In this document: positions 26,627 through 35,044 of the stretch, one piece after another
Layout: the number at the start of each line of letters is the position of its first letter
Position numbering within the stretch: the stretch's first letter is position 1
NCBI RefSeq assembly: GCF_009762795.1
Contig: NZ_CP046400.1
Coordinates: 1,093,501 to 1,157,500, forward strand
Source: Pseudodesulfovibrio cashew
GTDB taxonomy: Bacteria; Desulfobacterota; Desulfovibrionia; Desulfovibrionales; Desulfovibrionaceae
Length of the DNA stretch: 64,000 nucleotides
Direction: 5' to 3'
The notes under the pieces: model-generated
What the model was told of the DNA's origin: nothing
Database searches by the model: none
What the model saw: the letters and a program-made list of their open reading frames with translations, nothing else
Made by a program: the position numbers and the translations under genes

Positions 26627-27901
26627 TTACTTTCCGCAGGGCACGCCGTGTGAGCGGTAGATTTCGCCCAGATCGCGGATGAGCTTCTTGTTGTTGAAGA
26701 CCTCGTGCACCTTGTCGCGGGCGGCGGGGATGATCTCGGCGCGAAGCGACTGGTCGGTGAGAATCCGCTTGAGGATGGCGGCCAGCGCGTCCGGGTCGTC
26801 CGACGGGCAGAGCATGCCGGTCTCTTCGTGGTCCACCAGCTCCGGCACGCCGGACACGTCGGTGGCGGCCACCGGCACGCCGGTGGCCATGGCTTCGGCC
26901 ACCACGTTGGGGATGCCGTCGCGGTCGCCGTCGCTGGCCTCGCGGCAGCCCAGGGTGAAGCAGTCCGCCTCGCCCAGCAGCTTGATGACCTCGTCGTGGG
27001 TGATGGTGCCCGGCAGGGTGGTCACGTCGGCAAGGCCCAGCTCGTCGATGAGCTTGCGGACCTTGCGGTTGAACTTGGCCTTGCCCTCGCCCACCAGGGT
27101 ATAGCGGAACTCCAGCCCCTCGGCCCGCAGCTTGGCCAGTGCGCGCAGCACCGTGTCGATGCCCTTTTTCTCCACAAACCGGGCTACGGTCAGGATGTGG
27201 TAGGGCTGCTTGGCCGAGGTCGGCCTGCCGTTGGGCGAAAAAAGATCGAGATTGATGCCGTGGTAGACGCAGTGGATGGGCTTGCCGCCCGGCGACACCT
27301 CGGAGAGATACCGTTCGTTGTAGCGGGTGCAGGTGACCACAAACCGGGCCAGGTCGATCTTGTCCTGAAAACGGCGCGGGTCCTGGGTGTAGATGTCCTT
27401 GGCGTGGGCCGTGAACGAGAACGGCACGTCCGCCAGCAGTGCCGCGTACATGGTCACCGTGGTAGGCGTATGCGCGAAGTGGCCGTGCAGGTGCCCGAGG
27501 TCCACGCCGTCGTCGTGCACCGACTTCTGGACGATGTAGCCGCCCTGGAGCAGGTGCTTGAGCCAGGTGTGCTTCTTGGGCGCGAGCTTGAAGCGGGATT
27601 TCATCAGCTTCACGCACTCCATGTACCGGCGCGGCATGCGGCAGAACAGTCGCAGGTTGTGCCACAACAGAGCGGGCAGCCCCCAGATCATGGACGAGGG
27701 CAGGTAGGTCACCTTGGCCTTGATCGCCTTGATCGAGTCATGGGAAAAGGACTCGCGCGGGGCGCGCATGGAATAGATGTGGATGTTGAAACCCATCTCT
27801 TCCAGCAACCTGATTTCGTTGGAAATAAATGTCTCGGAAATACGGGGGTACCCCTTGAGCACCATGCCCAGGGTACGCCCCTTGGGGGCGGAATCAATCA
27901 C
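26627..27901 (-). CDS. Family 4-type glycosyltransferase
   Basis: 424 residues, GT-B fold. The segment LHGHFAHTPTTVTMYAALLADVPFSFTAHAKDIYTQD is typical of GT4 N-terminal domains. The C-terminal domain has LTVARFVEKKGIDTVLRALAKL, the basic binding loop, and an EX7E-type region GDRDGIPNVVAEAMATGVPVAATDVSGVPELV. Its start overlaps the stop of the upstream MurG-like transferase by 8 bases, so the two are coupled. Function in exopolysaccharide or lipopolysaccharide assembly is likely. Confidence 0.91.
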   Translation of the reverse strand: MIDSAPKGRTLGMVLKGYPRISETFISNEIRLLEEMGFNIHIYSMRAPRESFSHDSIKAIKAKVTYLPSSMIWGLPALLWHNLRLFCRMPRRYMECVKLMKSRFKLAPKKHTWLKHLLQGGYIVQKSVHDDGVDLGHLHGHFAHTPTTVTMYAALLADVPFSFTAHAKDIYTQDPRRFQDKIDLARFVVTCTRYNERYLSEVSPGGKPIHCVYHGINLDLFSPNGRPTSAKQPYHILTVARFVEKKGIDTVLRALAKLRAEGLEFRYTLVGEGKAKFNRKVRKLIDELGLADVTTLPGTITHDEVIKLLGEADCFTLGCREASDGDRDGIPNVVAEAMATGVPVAATDVSGVPELVDHEETGMLCPSDDPDALAAILKRILTDQSLRAEIIPAARDKVHEVFNNKKLIRDLGEIYRSHGVPCGK

Positions 27902-29063
27902 GGCAGTTCTCTCGGAAATGGGCCAGGCGCTCGCTCATGACGTCGAGGCCGGTCATACAGAAATTGTCAAGACTGGTGCAGCAGAGGCCGGGGTCGTTCA
28001 GCAGGCCGGTCACCTTTTCCCGGAGCAGCTCCGGGGTGACGTCCCCCCACTTGATGAAGTCGCACAGGCCGCGCTCCTTGAAGACCGTGGCCCGGAGCAA
28101 CTGCTCCTGGCGGGGGTTGTCGCGCGGAATGACCAGGGCCGGTTTGCGCAGGGAAAGAATCTCGCACAGGGTGTTGTAGCCGCCCATGGTCACGACCAGG
28201 TCGGCAGCGGCCATGCGCTTTTCCAGGTTGCGGACAAAAGGCTTGATCTGGACCTTGAGAGCCCGGGCCCGATCGGCCAGCTCGTCCAGGCGGTCCGGGT
28301 CGAGAAAGGGACCGGTGACCATCAGGGTCTTGAAATCCACTGTGCCGTTGGACTCCAGCATCTTCAGGTAGTTGTCCAGAACGGTGTAGCCGTCTCCACC
28401 GCCGCCGATGGTGACCACCACGCGCTTGTGGCGGCGGACGCCCTTGCGTTGCGTGGGGACCCGGCGCGGGATGTAGCCGGTGAAGACCGTCTTTGCCGCG
28501 ATGTCGTCCGGGAAATCGTATTCCTTGATGGGATCGTAGAATCCGCGCTCTCCATAGACCCATATTTCGGAATAGAAGTCGCGCAGGATTTCGGGAAATT
28601 TCTTTTTCTTCCAGTCGGCGCGCGTGGACTCGGCGTCATCGAGAATATCCCTGAGCCCCAGCACCACCCGCGTGCAGGGGAGCTTCTTCCTGATCCACTT
28701 CAGGGTGGGCAGAACCTCGTTCTTCAGGCCCGAAGGCACTTTATCCACGATGAACAGGTCCGGCTTGAAGGCCCTGGCCGTGCTGGCGATGATGTTCTTG
28801 CGGATTGCGATGGCGATCTTGGGATCGACCTTGATGGAGTGCGGGACGTAAATGGTGTTCGTCTTCTTGATCATGCCGGGCATGCGCACGAAGTCCACGC
28901 CGCTGGGCATGGAGTAACGCCCCGCGATGGGCGAGCCGGTAACGATGAGGATGTTCACTCCCGGCCGCACCAGGTTGCGGGCGATGGCCATGGTCCGGCG
29001 GATGTGTCCCAGACCGTAGGTGTCGTGGGAGTACATCAGGATGTTGTAGGATTTCGGTTCCAT
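27894..29063 (-). CDS. Predicted glycosyltransferase, MurG-like (COG4671 type)
   Basis: 389 residues from ATG 29063 (MEPKSYNILMYSHDT); the frame is open to 29117 without a ribosome-binding site. YSHDTYGLGHIRRTMAIARNL is the glycine-rich N-terminal loop of this group; TIGGGGDGYTVLDNYLKML and VTMGGYNTLCEILSLRKPALVIPRDNPRQEQ form the C-terminal nucleotide-sugar site. It is a relative of the gene at 17623. It heads a two-gene unit with the GT4 gene that overlaps its end. Donor and acceptor are unknown. Confidence 0.85.
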   Translation of the reverse strand: MEPKSYNILMYSHDTYGLGHIRRTMAIARNLVRPGVNILIVTGSPIAGRYSMPSGVDFVRMPGMIKKTNTIYVPHSIKVDPKIAIAIRKNIIASTARAFKPDLFIVDKVPSGLKNEVLPTLKWIRKKLPCTRVVLGLRDILDDAESTRADWKKKKFPEILRDFYSEIWVYGERGFYDPIKEYDFPDDIAAKTVFTGYIPRRVPTQRKGVRRHKRVVVTIGGGGDGYTVLDNYLKMLESNGTVDFKTLMVTGPFLDPDRLDELADRARALKVQIKPFVRNLEKRMAAADLVVTMGGYNTLCEILSLRKPALVIPRDNPRQEQLLRATVFKERGLCDFIKWGDVTPELLREKVTGLLNDPGLCCTSLDNFCMTGLDVMSERLAHFRENCRD

Positions 29064-29207
29064 ATACTCGTCAGTCCGCAAAAAAAGGGCCGGGTGGCAA
29101 ACGCTGTCTCCCGGCAACTTCCCAACACTACCGGGTTGTGTCCCTTATGTCCAGAAAAGTGAGAATGCTCTGTTCAAGAACCACCCTGCGTGCCCTCGGA
29201 ACACCGC

Positions 29208-30311
29208 TTAAGCACAAGGGAAATTGATGTCCAGGCAGATCTGCGGGTCGAAGTCCGCACCCGCCTTTGCCTGTTCGAGATTGTCCGCGTAGAGCGCGCG
29301 CTCCGGGCGGCCTTCCAGGGCTGTCTGAAAATGACGCACGGCCCCCTCGCGGTCGCCGTTTCGCCACGCCAGCACGCCGAGGTTGTTTTCGGCGCAGGGA
29401 TGGGCAGGAGCGCCGGCCAGCGCACGTCCGAAGGCGTCCGCCGAAGCGCGGTTGTCGCCGACCACGCCGAACTGCACGCCCTCCACCAGGTCGGCCTGGC
29501 TTTCGGTCAGAATGACGTGGTCCAACCCCCGGCAAGGACAGCGACCCTTGGTGCACGGAGTCGGGCCGCCGGTCAGGGCGACCTCGTCCAGGATATTGCC
29601 CAGCACGGTCTTGTCGCCGGGGCAGCGGAGCACGGTCCCGTCAGGCTCCATGCGCAACAGGGTGTGGCCCGCCGAGCAGGGCACTCCCTGGAAATTGAAG
29701 GCGACCTTCTTTCCCTGTTCCGGGTGGTCGCCGAAGATGTCCTTGGCCTGCTCACCGTAGGCCTCGGGATAGCGCCTCCCCTCGTATTCGCCCTTGAACG
29801 GGCGCGGGGTGATGTTCACGCCGTGCGCGGCATAGAACTCGCGGTCCGCCGGGAAGCGACCGATAAGCGTCGGATGAACCACGTAGTTGACGATGACCTT
29901 GAAGCCCGAGTCCATAAGCAGCCGGGCGTTTTTGATGAAGGCCTCGACTCCCTTGACCCGCTCCCGCTCCTCGATATGCAGGGCGGCGTAGAAATTCTGC
30001 ACCCGCGCCGGGTCGATACGCTCGGCGAACTCCCGTATTTTAGAAGACGCGGACAGGTTGGTGTCGATGCCTACGATATGGTTTCGGGTAAGTGCCACGC
30101 AGATGTCCACGATGCCCGGATAGATGAACGGCTCGCCCCCGGTCAAACGCACCTTCCAGGTGCGGCCCGTGGCGTCCAGGAAGTCCGTGATCCTGTCCAC
30201 GGGCAGGGTCTCGGTCACCGGGGAGTTGTCGTGGGGGAAGTAGCAGTATTCGCAACGGAAATTGCACTTCCGCGTCATGTTCCAGATCAGGCTGTTTACG
30301 TGCGTAGCCAT
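29208..30311 (-). CDS. Radical SAM protein with C-terminal Cys cluster and TPR tail
   Basis: 367 residues from ATG 30311, behind AAGGAGCG; the frame is open to 30410. C16-x3-C20-x2-C23 (CNFRCEYC) binds the radical-SAM 4Fe-4S cluster, and LTGGEPFIYPG is the SAM-binding motif. A second Cys group (PCSAG, RCPGDK, PCTKGRCPCRG, about residues 225-280) resembles an auxiliary-cluster region. The last 80 residues (CAENNLGVLAWRNGDREGAVRHFQTAL) look like one or two TPR units. Substrate unknown; a peptide or glycan-linked target is possible. It is divergent from the deacetylase-like gene. Confidence 0.87.
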   Translation of the reverse strand: MATHVNSLIWNMTRKCNFRCEYCYFPHDNSPVTETLPVDRITDFLDATGRTWKVRLTGGEPFIYPGIVDICVALTRNHIVGIDTNLSASSKIREFAERIDPARVQNFYAALHIEERERVKGVEAFIKNARLLMDSGFKVIVNYVVHPTLIGRFPADREFYAAHGVNITPRPFKGEYEGRRYPEAYGEQAKDIFGDHPEQGKKVAFNFQGVPCSAGHTLLRMEPDGTVLRCPGDKTVLGNILDEVALTGGPTPCTKGRCPCRGLDHVILTESQADLVEGVQFGVVGDNRASADAFGRALAGAPAHPCAENNLGVLAWRNGDREGAVRHFQTALEGRPERALYADNLEQAKAGADFDPQICLDINFPCA

Positions 30312-30409
30312 GTGTGCGCTCCTTGTGCGCCATTCCTGCCATGGATCGCGCCAAAACGCCAGAACAGGGGTTTCCCTTTCAGGGGTTCCTCTGCTACAAC
30401 CTTTTTCCA

Positions 30410-31189
30410 ATGACCCGAGAACCGTTACGCATACTTCTGGACGAGCTGGACGCCTGGGAAAAAGAAGGCCTGACCGCCGAATTCTGGTGGCGCGACGACG
30501 ACGCCGCCGAGCCCCACGTTGCTCTGGACCGGCTCTTCGCCCTGAGCGATCGCCACGAGACCCCCTGCGGTCTGGCCGTGATCCCGGCTCGGGCCGGCGA
30601 ACCCCTGCGCAAGGCCGTGTCCCAGGCCCATCACATCTGGGTCCTGCAGCACGGCTACGCCCACAAGAACCACGCGCCCAAGGGCGGCGGCGCCTGGGAG
30701 CTGGGCATGCATCGCCCCGTCTCCGTCATCCGCGAGGAACTGAGCCAGGGAACACACAAGCTGAACCAGCTGTTCAAGGACCGCTTCGTGCCCGTGATCG
30801 TGCCGCCGTGGAATCGCATCGACCCGGAACTGCTAGCGTATCTTCCGGTCATGGGCTTCAGGGGCGTTTCGGCCAGCTACAAGAAGGACCGTCCCGAAGT
30901 GCCCGAAGGACTGCGCCGGGCCGATGCCCATTGCGACCTTCTGAACTGGAAGGACAAGGCGCACGGCGCTCGCTTTGCCGGAAGCGACAAATGCCTGGCC
31001 GGGCTGATCGGCCATCTCCGGGACAAACGCACGGGCGAAGCCGATCCCTCGGAGCCCACCTGCGTCCTGTCCCACCACCTGGAGATGGACGAGGCGGCCT
31101 GGGATTTTCTGGAGACGACGCTCTCCGCAATCAGGGAACACCCCGCCGCCGCCTGGGTGTCCCCTGTCCAGATATGGCCCGCTAACTGA
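30410..31189 (+). CDS. Polysaccharide deacetylase-like protein
   Basis: 259 residues from ATG 30410. FWWRDDDAAEP offers the Asp pair and QHGYAHKNHAPKGG the His-x3-His metal motif of the NodB/polysaccharide deacetylase fold. VPPWNRIDPELLAYLPVMGFRGVSAS matches the later catalytic region. No signal peptide is visible, so it would act inside the cell or be anchored by partners. It sits 22 bases before the acetyltransferase gene, close to glycosyltransferases, which fits glycan modification. Activity is inferred from motifs only. Confidence 0.83.
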   Translation: MTREPLRILLDELDAWEKEGLTAEFWWRDDDAAEPHVALDRLFALSDRHETPCGLAVIPARAGEPLRKAVSQAHHIWVLQHGYAHKNHAPKGGGAWELGMHRPVSVIREELSQGTHKLNQLFKDRFVPVIVPPWNRIDPELLAYLPVMGFRGVSASYKKDRPEVPEGLRRADAHCDLLNWKDKAHGARFAGSDKCLAGLIGHLRDKRTGEADPSEPTCVLSHHLEMDEAAWDFLETTLSAIREHPAAAWVSPVQIWPAN

Positions 31190-31211
31190 ACCTGATTGAG
31201 GACGTAATCCG

Positions 31212-32084
31212 ATGACCGTTACGCTACGCCGGGTTCGCCCCGGTGATATCGATGGGGTGTGCTCGCTGCTGCATACGTACATGAACCCGGACTTCCCCGT
31301 TGAGCGGTGGCAGAAACTTTTCGAGCCTACGTGGTGCGTGGACAACCCGGACATGGGCATCGTGGCCGTGGATAAAACCAAAAATGGACAGGAGATCGTG
31401 GGCTTTCATGGCCACGTCTGCTCCCACCGCACCGTGGGCACCCGCCAGGAGCGGTTCGTGAATTTTTCCTCCTGGTACCTGCGCAAGGAATACCGGGGCC
31501 AAGGCCTGGGCCGGAAGATGCTCGAAATGGCCACCTCCCAACCGGAAACCACCTACGTGGTCTGCTCTCTCTCGCCCAAGCGCGTGGAGTATTTCAAGAC
31601 TCTCGGCATGGATGTGCTCGACACCGAGCGGCTGCTTTGGCGCAAGGACGGCCACCTCTTCGACAACCTCGAACTGATCCACGACCCGGAAACCATCGCC
31701 CGCTACGCCAACCCGGACGAGCTGACCGTGCTCGAAGACCACAAGGGGCTCAACGTCACGCCCGTGCTCGCCTCCACCCGGTGCACACAGTGCCTCATGC
31801 TGCTCTCCCTAGCCAAAAAGGACGAAGGGCGGCTCTATTACGACGTGCTCTATCGCTCCAACCCCGGCTTGTTCACTGACCGCGTCCGCGACATCGCCGA
31901 AGCCCTGCTGCCCGAAGGCAACTGCGTGCTCGCCGCCGACCGCCGCTTCGTGGAAAATGACGGCCCCGGAGCCGAAGTGGAACAAATCAAATCGCCGCGC
32001 TTCTACAAAACCGGCCGGGTCAGACCTAGAAACGTCGACCTCGCCTACTCCGAAATAGTACTCCTGGACCTCAAGCTGGATTAA
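31212..32084 (+). CDS. GNAT family N-acetyltransferase
   Basis: 290 residues. The N-terminal half is a GNAT domain: MTVTLRRVRPGDIDGVCSLLHTYM, the beta-bulge SSWYLRKEYRGQGLGRKMLEMA (acetyl-CoA binding Q/RxxGxG/A) and VCSLSPKRVEYFKTLGM. The C-terminal 140 residues are not recognised. It probably forms a unit with the deacetylase-like gene. Substrate unknown. Confidence 0.86.
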   Translation: MTVTLRRVRPGDIDGVCSLLHTYMNPDFPVERWQKLFEPTWCVDNPDMGIVAVDKTKNGQEIVGFHGHVCSHRTVGTRQERFVNFSSWYLRKEYRGQGLGRKMLEMATSQPETTYVVCSLSPKRVEYFKTLGMDVLDTERLLWRKDGHLFDNLELIHDPETIARYANPDELTVLEDHKGLNVTPVLASTRCTQCLMLLSLAKKDEGRLYYDVLYRSNPGLFTDRVRDIAEALLPEGNCVLAADRRFVENDGPGAEVEQIKSPRFYKTGRVRPRNVDLAYSEIVLLDLKLD

Positions 32085-32087
32085 CGC

Positions 32088-32300
32088 GCCTCCGGCGGCC
32101 GGGGGGAAGGGGAAGAGGGAACCCTTGGACTCGCCCCGTCCTGGGGCTCGGGTCTTCGACCCGTTGCGCTTCGCTGCAACGCCCAAATCCGCCGTCCTGC
32201 GGATTTGTGTAAAAGGGCTTTCTTTTCCTTTCCCGGACCCCCCACCCCCTTCTCCTTCCTAAACTTTTTACAGCTCGCTTCGCTCGAGGGCGGGGGAACT
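32088..32300 (+). repeat. Dispersed intergenic repeat, copy 1
   Basis: Begins GCCTCCGGCGGCCGGGGGGA and ends CCTAAACTTTTTACAG followed by GCTCGCTTCGCTCGAGGGCG. The copy at 48554-48684 is the same element inverted and lacks about 90 internal bases. Confidence 0.85.
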
Positions 32301-32619
32301 CGAAAAGTCCCTTCCCGAATGTTCTGTTCGAATTAAGGGCAAAATCCATCGAATCTCATTTGTCCTCTTAACTCACTAATCATATGATCTTTCTTCTCTC
32401 TATTTCGAACAAATCGACGGCGTAACGCTCTCGACAATTCCAAAAATCCACCCTCGCGGTTTGCGCCGGGGGAAGCGGCGGACCTTGTCCGGTACGAAGG
32501 CGGGTCTCCCACCCGCTTTCCCCGGCGCAAGCCGCCACCCGGCACGGCGGGGTCGAGCGACCAGTCCGTCCCCGCAAAAGCGGCACGAACTCGGCTTCCG
32601 CACAAATCTGAGCGAAGCG

Positions 32620-32720
32620 AACACAAAAAGTTTAGGAGGATTCTTAAGGAACCCTTCTCAAAGGGTTCCTTAAGCCGTCGGAGACGCCCCGCCGGCGAGG
32701 CGACCACCGGTAGCCCCCGA
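32620..32720 (-). repeat. Dispersed intergenic repeat, copy 2
   Basis: Read on the minus strand it gives GGTCGCCTCGCCGGCGGGGC, then a hairpin GGAACCCTTTGAGAAGGGTTCC, then CCTCCTAAACTTTTTGTG. It matches the gyrB-gyrA spacer copy in order and end sequence. Confidence 0.75.
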
Positions 32721-32755
32721 CAGGGGCGCAGAAGCCCCTTAAAACGCAAAACAGG

Positions 32756-33658
32756 CTATTCCGCCTCTACTGCGTCGCCGTCCTGCCAGACGGCGGCCAC
32801 GGCGTCGAGCAGGGCCTGGATGAGCGGATCGTTGCGGCGGGTCTTGGCGTAGCAGAAGTTGATATTGAGGGAGAGCTCCGGGCCGGTTTCACAGATAACG
32901 GCGGTGCCTGCGCGAACCATGTTGAGGGCGTCGTGCTCCTTGATCAGGGAGAGTCCTTTTCCGGCCGCCACGAGTTCACGGATGATGTCTTCGGAGTCGG
33001 CACCGATGCACTGATCCATGATGATGCCGGAGTCTTCGAAGACGCCGTTCATGACCTGCATGAAGGGGCAGTCGTCATGGGGCTTGATCCATGGCAGTTC
33101 GGCGAGCTGGTCCACGGATTTGCCTTCCACGCGAGCGGCCCAGGCGGCCGGGGCCACGATGCGCACGGGCATGGTCTTGAGCTTGAGCACTTCGACCTCG
33201 GCGTAGTGATTTTCGAAGAAGGAGAACCCCGCATCGATGCGCCGGTCGCGCAGATCCTTGAGGATGCGGTGGGAGGAGGAGAGGTGGAACTTGAGCATGA
33301 GCCCGGGGTGGGTTTCGGCCAGAGTGGTCACCAGGGCGGAGATGCGCAGGAACTCGGAATCCGTATTCAGGGCCACGCTCAGGTCGCCGGTGAGGTCCTT
33401 GCGGAACCGGTTGGCCTGGTCGAGCATGTCGGCGGCGGCCAGAAGGATGGAGTCTGCTTTGAGCTTGAGTCCCTTGCCGATGTCGGTCAGCTGCATGCCA
33501 CGCGGGGTACGCACGAAGAGCGGCAGGCCGAGTTCTTCTTCCAGGGCCTTGATGTGCGCCGACACGGCGGGTTGGCTGGCGAACACGCGCTCGGCGGCGC
33601 GCGTAAGGTTGCCTTCCTCGGCCACGGCCACGAACGTCTTAAGCTGATAGAGTTCCAT
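32756..33658 (-). CDS. LysR-type transcriptional regulator
   Basis: 300 residues. The N-terminal winged HTH is MELYQLKTFVAVAEEGNLTRAAERVFASQPAVSAHIKALEEELGLPLF; the rest is a periplasmic-binding-like effector domain. It has a close neighbour of the same type 7 bases upstream with the same N-terminal pattern, so the two arose by tandem duplication. Target and inducer are unknown. No divergently transcribed metabolic gene adjoins it, which is unusual for LysR regulators. Confidence 0.93.
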   Translation of the reverse strand: MELYQLKTFVAVAEEGNLTRAAERVFASQPAVSAHIKALEEELGLPLFVRTPRGMQLTDIGKGLKLKADSILLAAADMLDQANRFRKDLTGDLSVALNTDSEFLRISALVTTLAETHPGLMLKFHLSSSHRILKDLRDRRIDAGFSFFENHYAEVEVLKLKTMPVRIVAPAAWAARVEGKSVDQLAELPWIKPHDDCPFMQVMNGVFEDSGIIMDQCIGADSEDIIRELVAAGKGLSLIKEHDALNMVRAGTAVICETGPELSLNINFCYAKTRRNDPLIQALLDAVAAVWQDGDAVEAE

Positions 33659-33665
33659 GCTGTCC

Positions 33666-34547
33666 TCACAGGGACCAAAGTTGGCGGACCACGTCGGTCA
33701 GCGCGCGCAGGGCCGGGTCTTCGGCCTGGGCGGTGCGGTAGACGAAATTCAGTTCCACGGGATGGCGCCCCAGGGAAGGGCAGACCACGGCCCGGCCAGA
33801 GGCGACGAGTTCCGGCGCCTCGTCCTCGCGCACCAGGGAGAGCGCCTTGCCATCAACCACCAACTGGCGGATGACCTGTTCCGAGTCGGCCCCGATGGTC
33901 TGTGCCGGGGATATGGAGAACTCCTTGAAAATATTGAGCTGTAGTTCGCGGAAAGGGCAATGGGTGGTAGGCATGACCCAGGTGAATTCCGCGAGCTCAT
34001 CCGGCGTGGCGCGCTCAAGCTTTTGCTGCCAGCGGGCCGCACCCATTATCACATACCCCGGCTCGGCCAGGCGCAGGGCGGTGACGTCCCGGTAGGGATT
34101 GCCTGAAAAAATGAACCCGGCATCCAGATTCTTGGCCCTGAGTTCATTCAGGATGACGCCGGAGGGCGACTGCACCAGCTTGAGGTTCAGCTTGGGGAAC
34201 CGCTCGCCGATGTGTTCAAGCAGGCCAGAGACGTTGAGGTATTGCGGGTCGGTGCAGAGGCCTATGGCGAGCTTTCCGGAGACCTCGCCCTGGAGAGTTA
34301 CGGCCCGCACCTGGAGCTTTTCCGCGGCATCAAGCACCTCGATGGCGTCGCCGATCAGTTCGCTGCCGGCGGCGGTCAACTCCACGCCGCGCGGGGTGCG
34401 GTCGAAGAGGAGTACGCCCAGTTCTTCTTCCAGGCTCTTGATGTGCGAAGACACGGCGGGCTGGGTGGCGTGCACGCGTTTTCCCGCCTTGGTGAAGTTT
34501 CCCTCCTCGGCCACGGCGACGAATGTTCTGAGCTGATAGAGTTCCAT
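33666..34547 (-). CDS. LysR-type transcriptional regulator, tandem paralogue
   Basis: 293 residues from ATG 34547, chosen by alignment with the paralogue next door (MELYQLRTFVAVAEEGNFTKAGKRVHATQPAVSSHIKSLEEELG); the frame runs open to 34667. It has an HTH plus effector-binding domain. It is divergent from the small membrane-peptide gene at 34694, 146 bases away, which is therefore its best target candidate. The start lacks a good ribosome-binding site; ATG 34556 is equally possible. Confidence 0.9.
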   Translation of the reverse strand: MELYQLRTFVAVAEEGNFTKAGKRVHATQPAVSSHIKSLEEELGVLLFDRTPRGVELTAAGSELIGDAIEVLDAAEKLQVRAVTLQGEVSGKLAIGLCTDPQYLNVSGLLEHIGERFPKLNLKLVQSPSGVILNELRAKNLDAGFIFSGNPYRDVTALRLAEPGYVIMGAARWQQKLERATPDELAEFTWVMPTTHCPFRELQLNIFKEFSISPAQTIGADSEQVIRQLVVDGKALSLVREDEAPELVASGRAVVCPSLGRHPVELNFVYRTAQAEDPALRALTDVVRQLWSL

Positions 34548-34693
34548 GGAAGGCATTCTAGTTTCATTCCCGTTGGGGAGCAATCGTAATTCGTTATGAC
34601 TGCCTTCATACTTTGCTATTGGACCTTTCACCGCCCTATATGTAGCACAGTATGAGTTTCCCGCCATTTCCTATCATAAACAAGGAGGCAAGG

Positions 34694-34849
34694 ATGAACA
34701 GAAGGAAAAGGCCGTTCAACTGGCTGTACCTGGTTCAGGCGGAGGACTTGACGACCCAAAGCGGCAGCCGCCTCAACGAGGCCTGCAAGACCTGTCTCTG
34801 GCTGGGCGTCTCCATTCTCCTCGGTGTGGGATTTGGACAACTGACCTAA
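34694..34849 (+). CDS. Small membrane peptide of 51 residues
   Basis: ATG 34694 follows a strong AAGGAGG site at 7 bases spacing, and a good terminator ends the transcript 60 bases after the stop, so this is a real small gene. The product has a basic N-terminus (MNRRKRPFNWLYLV), a polar middle with Cys-x2-Cys (EACKTCLW), and one hydrophobic C-terminal segment (LWLGVSILLGVGFGQL). It is probably inserted in the inner membrane. Function unknown; it is divergent from two LysR genes. Confidence 0.72.
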   Translation: MNRRKRPFNWLYLVQAEDLTTQSGSRLNEACKTCLWLGVSILLGVGFGQLT

Positions 34850-34906
34850 CTTTTTCTTTCTCTTACCGGTGCGCGGCTCTCTCCCCGACCTTCCGCGCGC
34901 CAACCA

Positions 34907-34945
34907 CAAAAGCGGCGTCCCTCTCCGGCGCCGCTTTGTTTTTTC
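34907..34945 (+). terminator. Terminator after the small peptide gene
   Basis: AAAGCGGCG pairs with CGCCGCTTT, followed by GTTTTTT. Confidence 0.9.
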
Positions 34946-35044
34946 CCAGGGAGCATAAGTTTATTTTTATGCATTATTTCAGATTGTAATGCAGCTTTTG
35001 CGGAGAGCTGGATAAGAAAGAGAAGTGTCTTGCGGCGTCACTCT

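Larger units (their letters stand above)
32085..32755. other. Gene-free spacer built mostly of repeats
   Basis: About 670 bases between the GNAT and LysR genes. No convincing gene is present. It contains one forward and one inverted copy of the dispersed repeat and a large hairpin: TTGCGCCGGGGGAAGCGG at 32461-32478 pairs with CCGCTTTCCCCGGCGCAA at 32513-32530. Confidence 0.75.
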
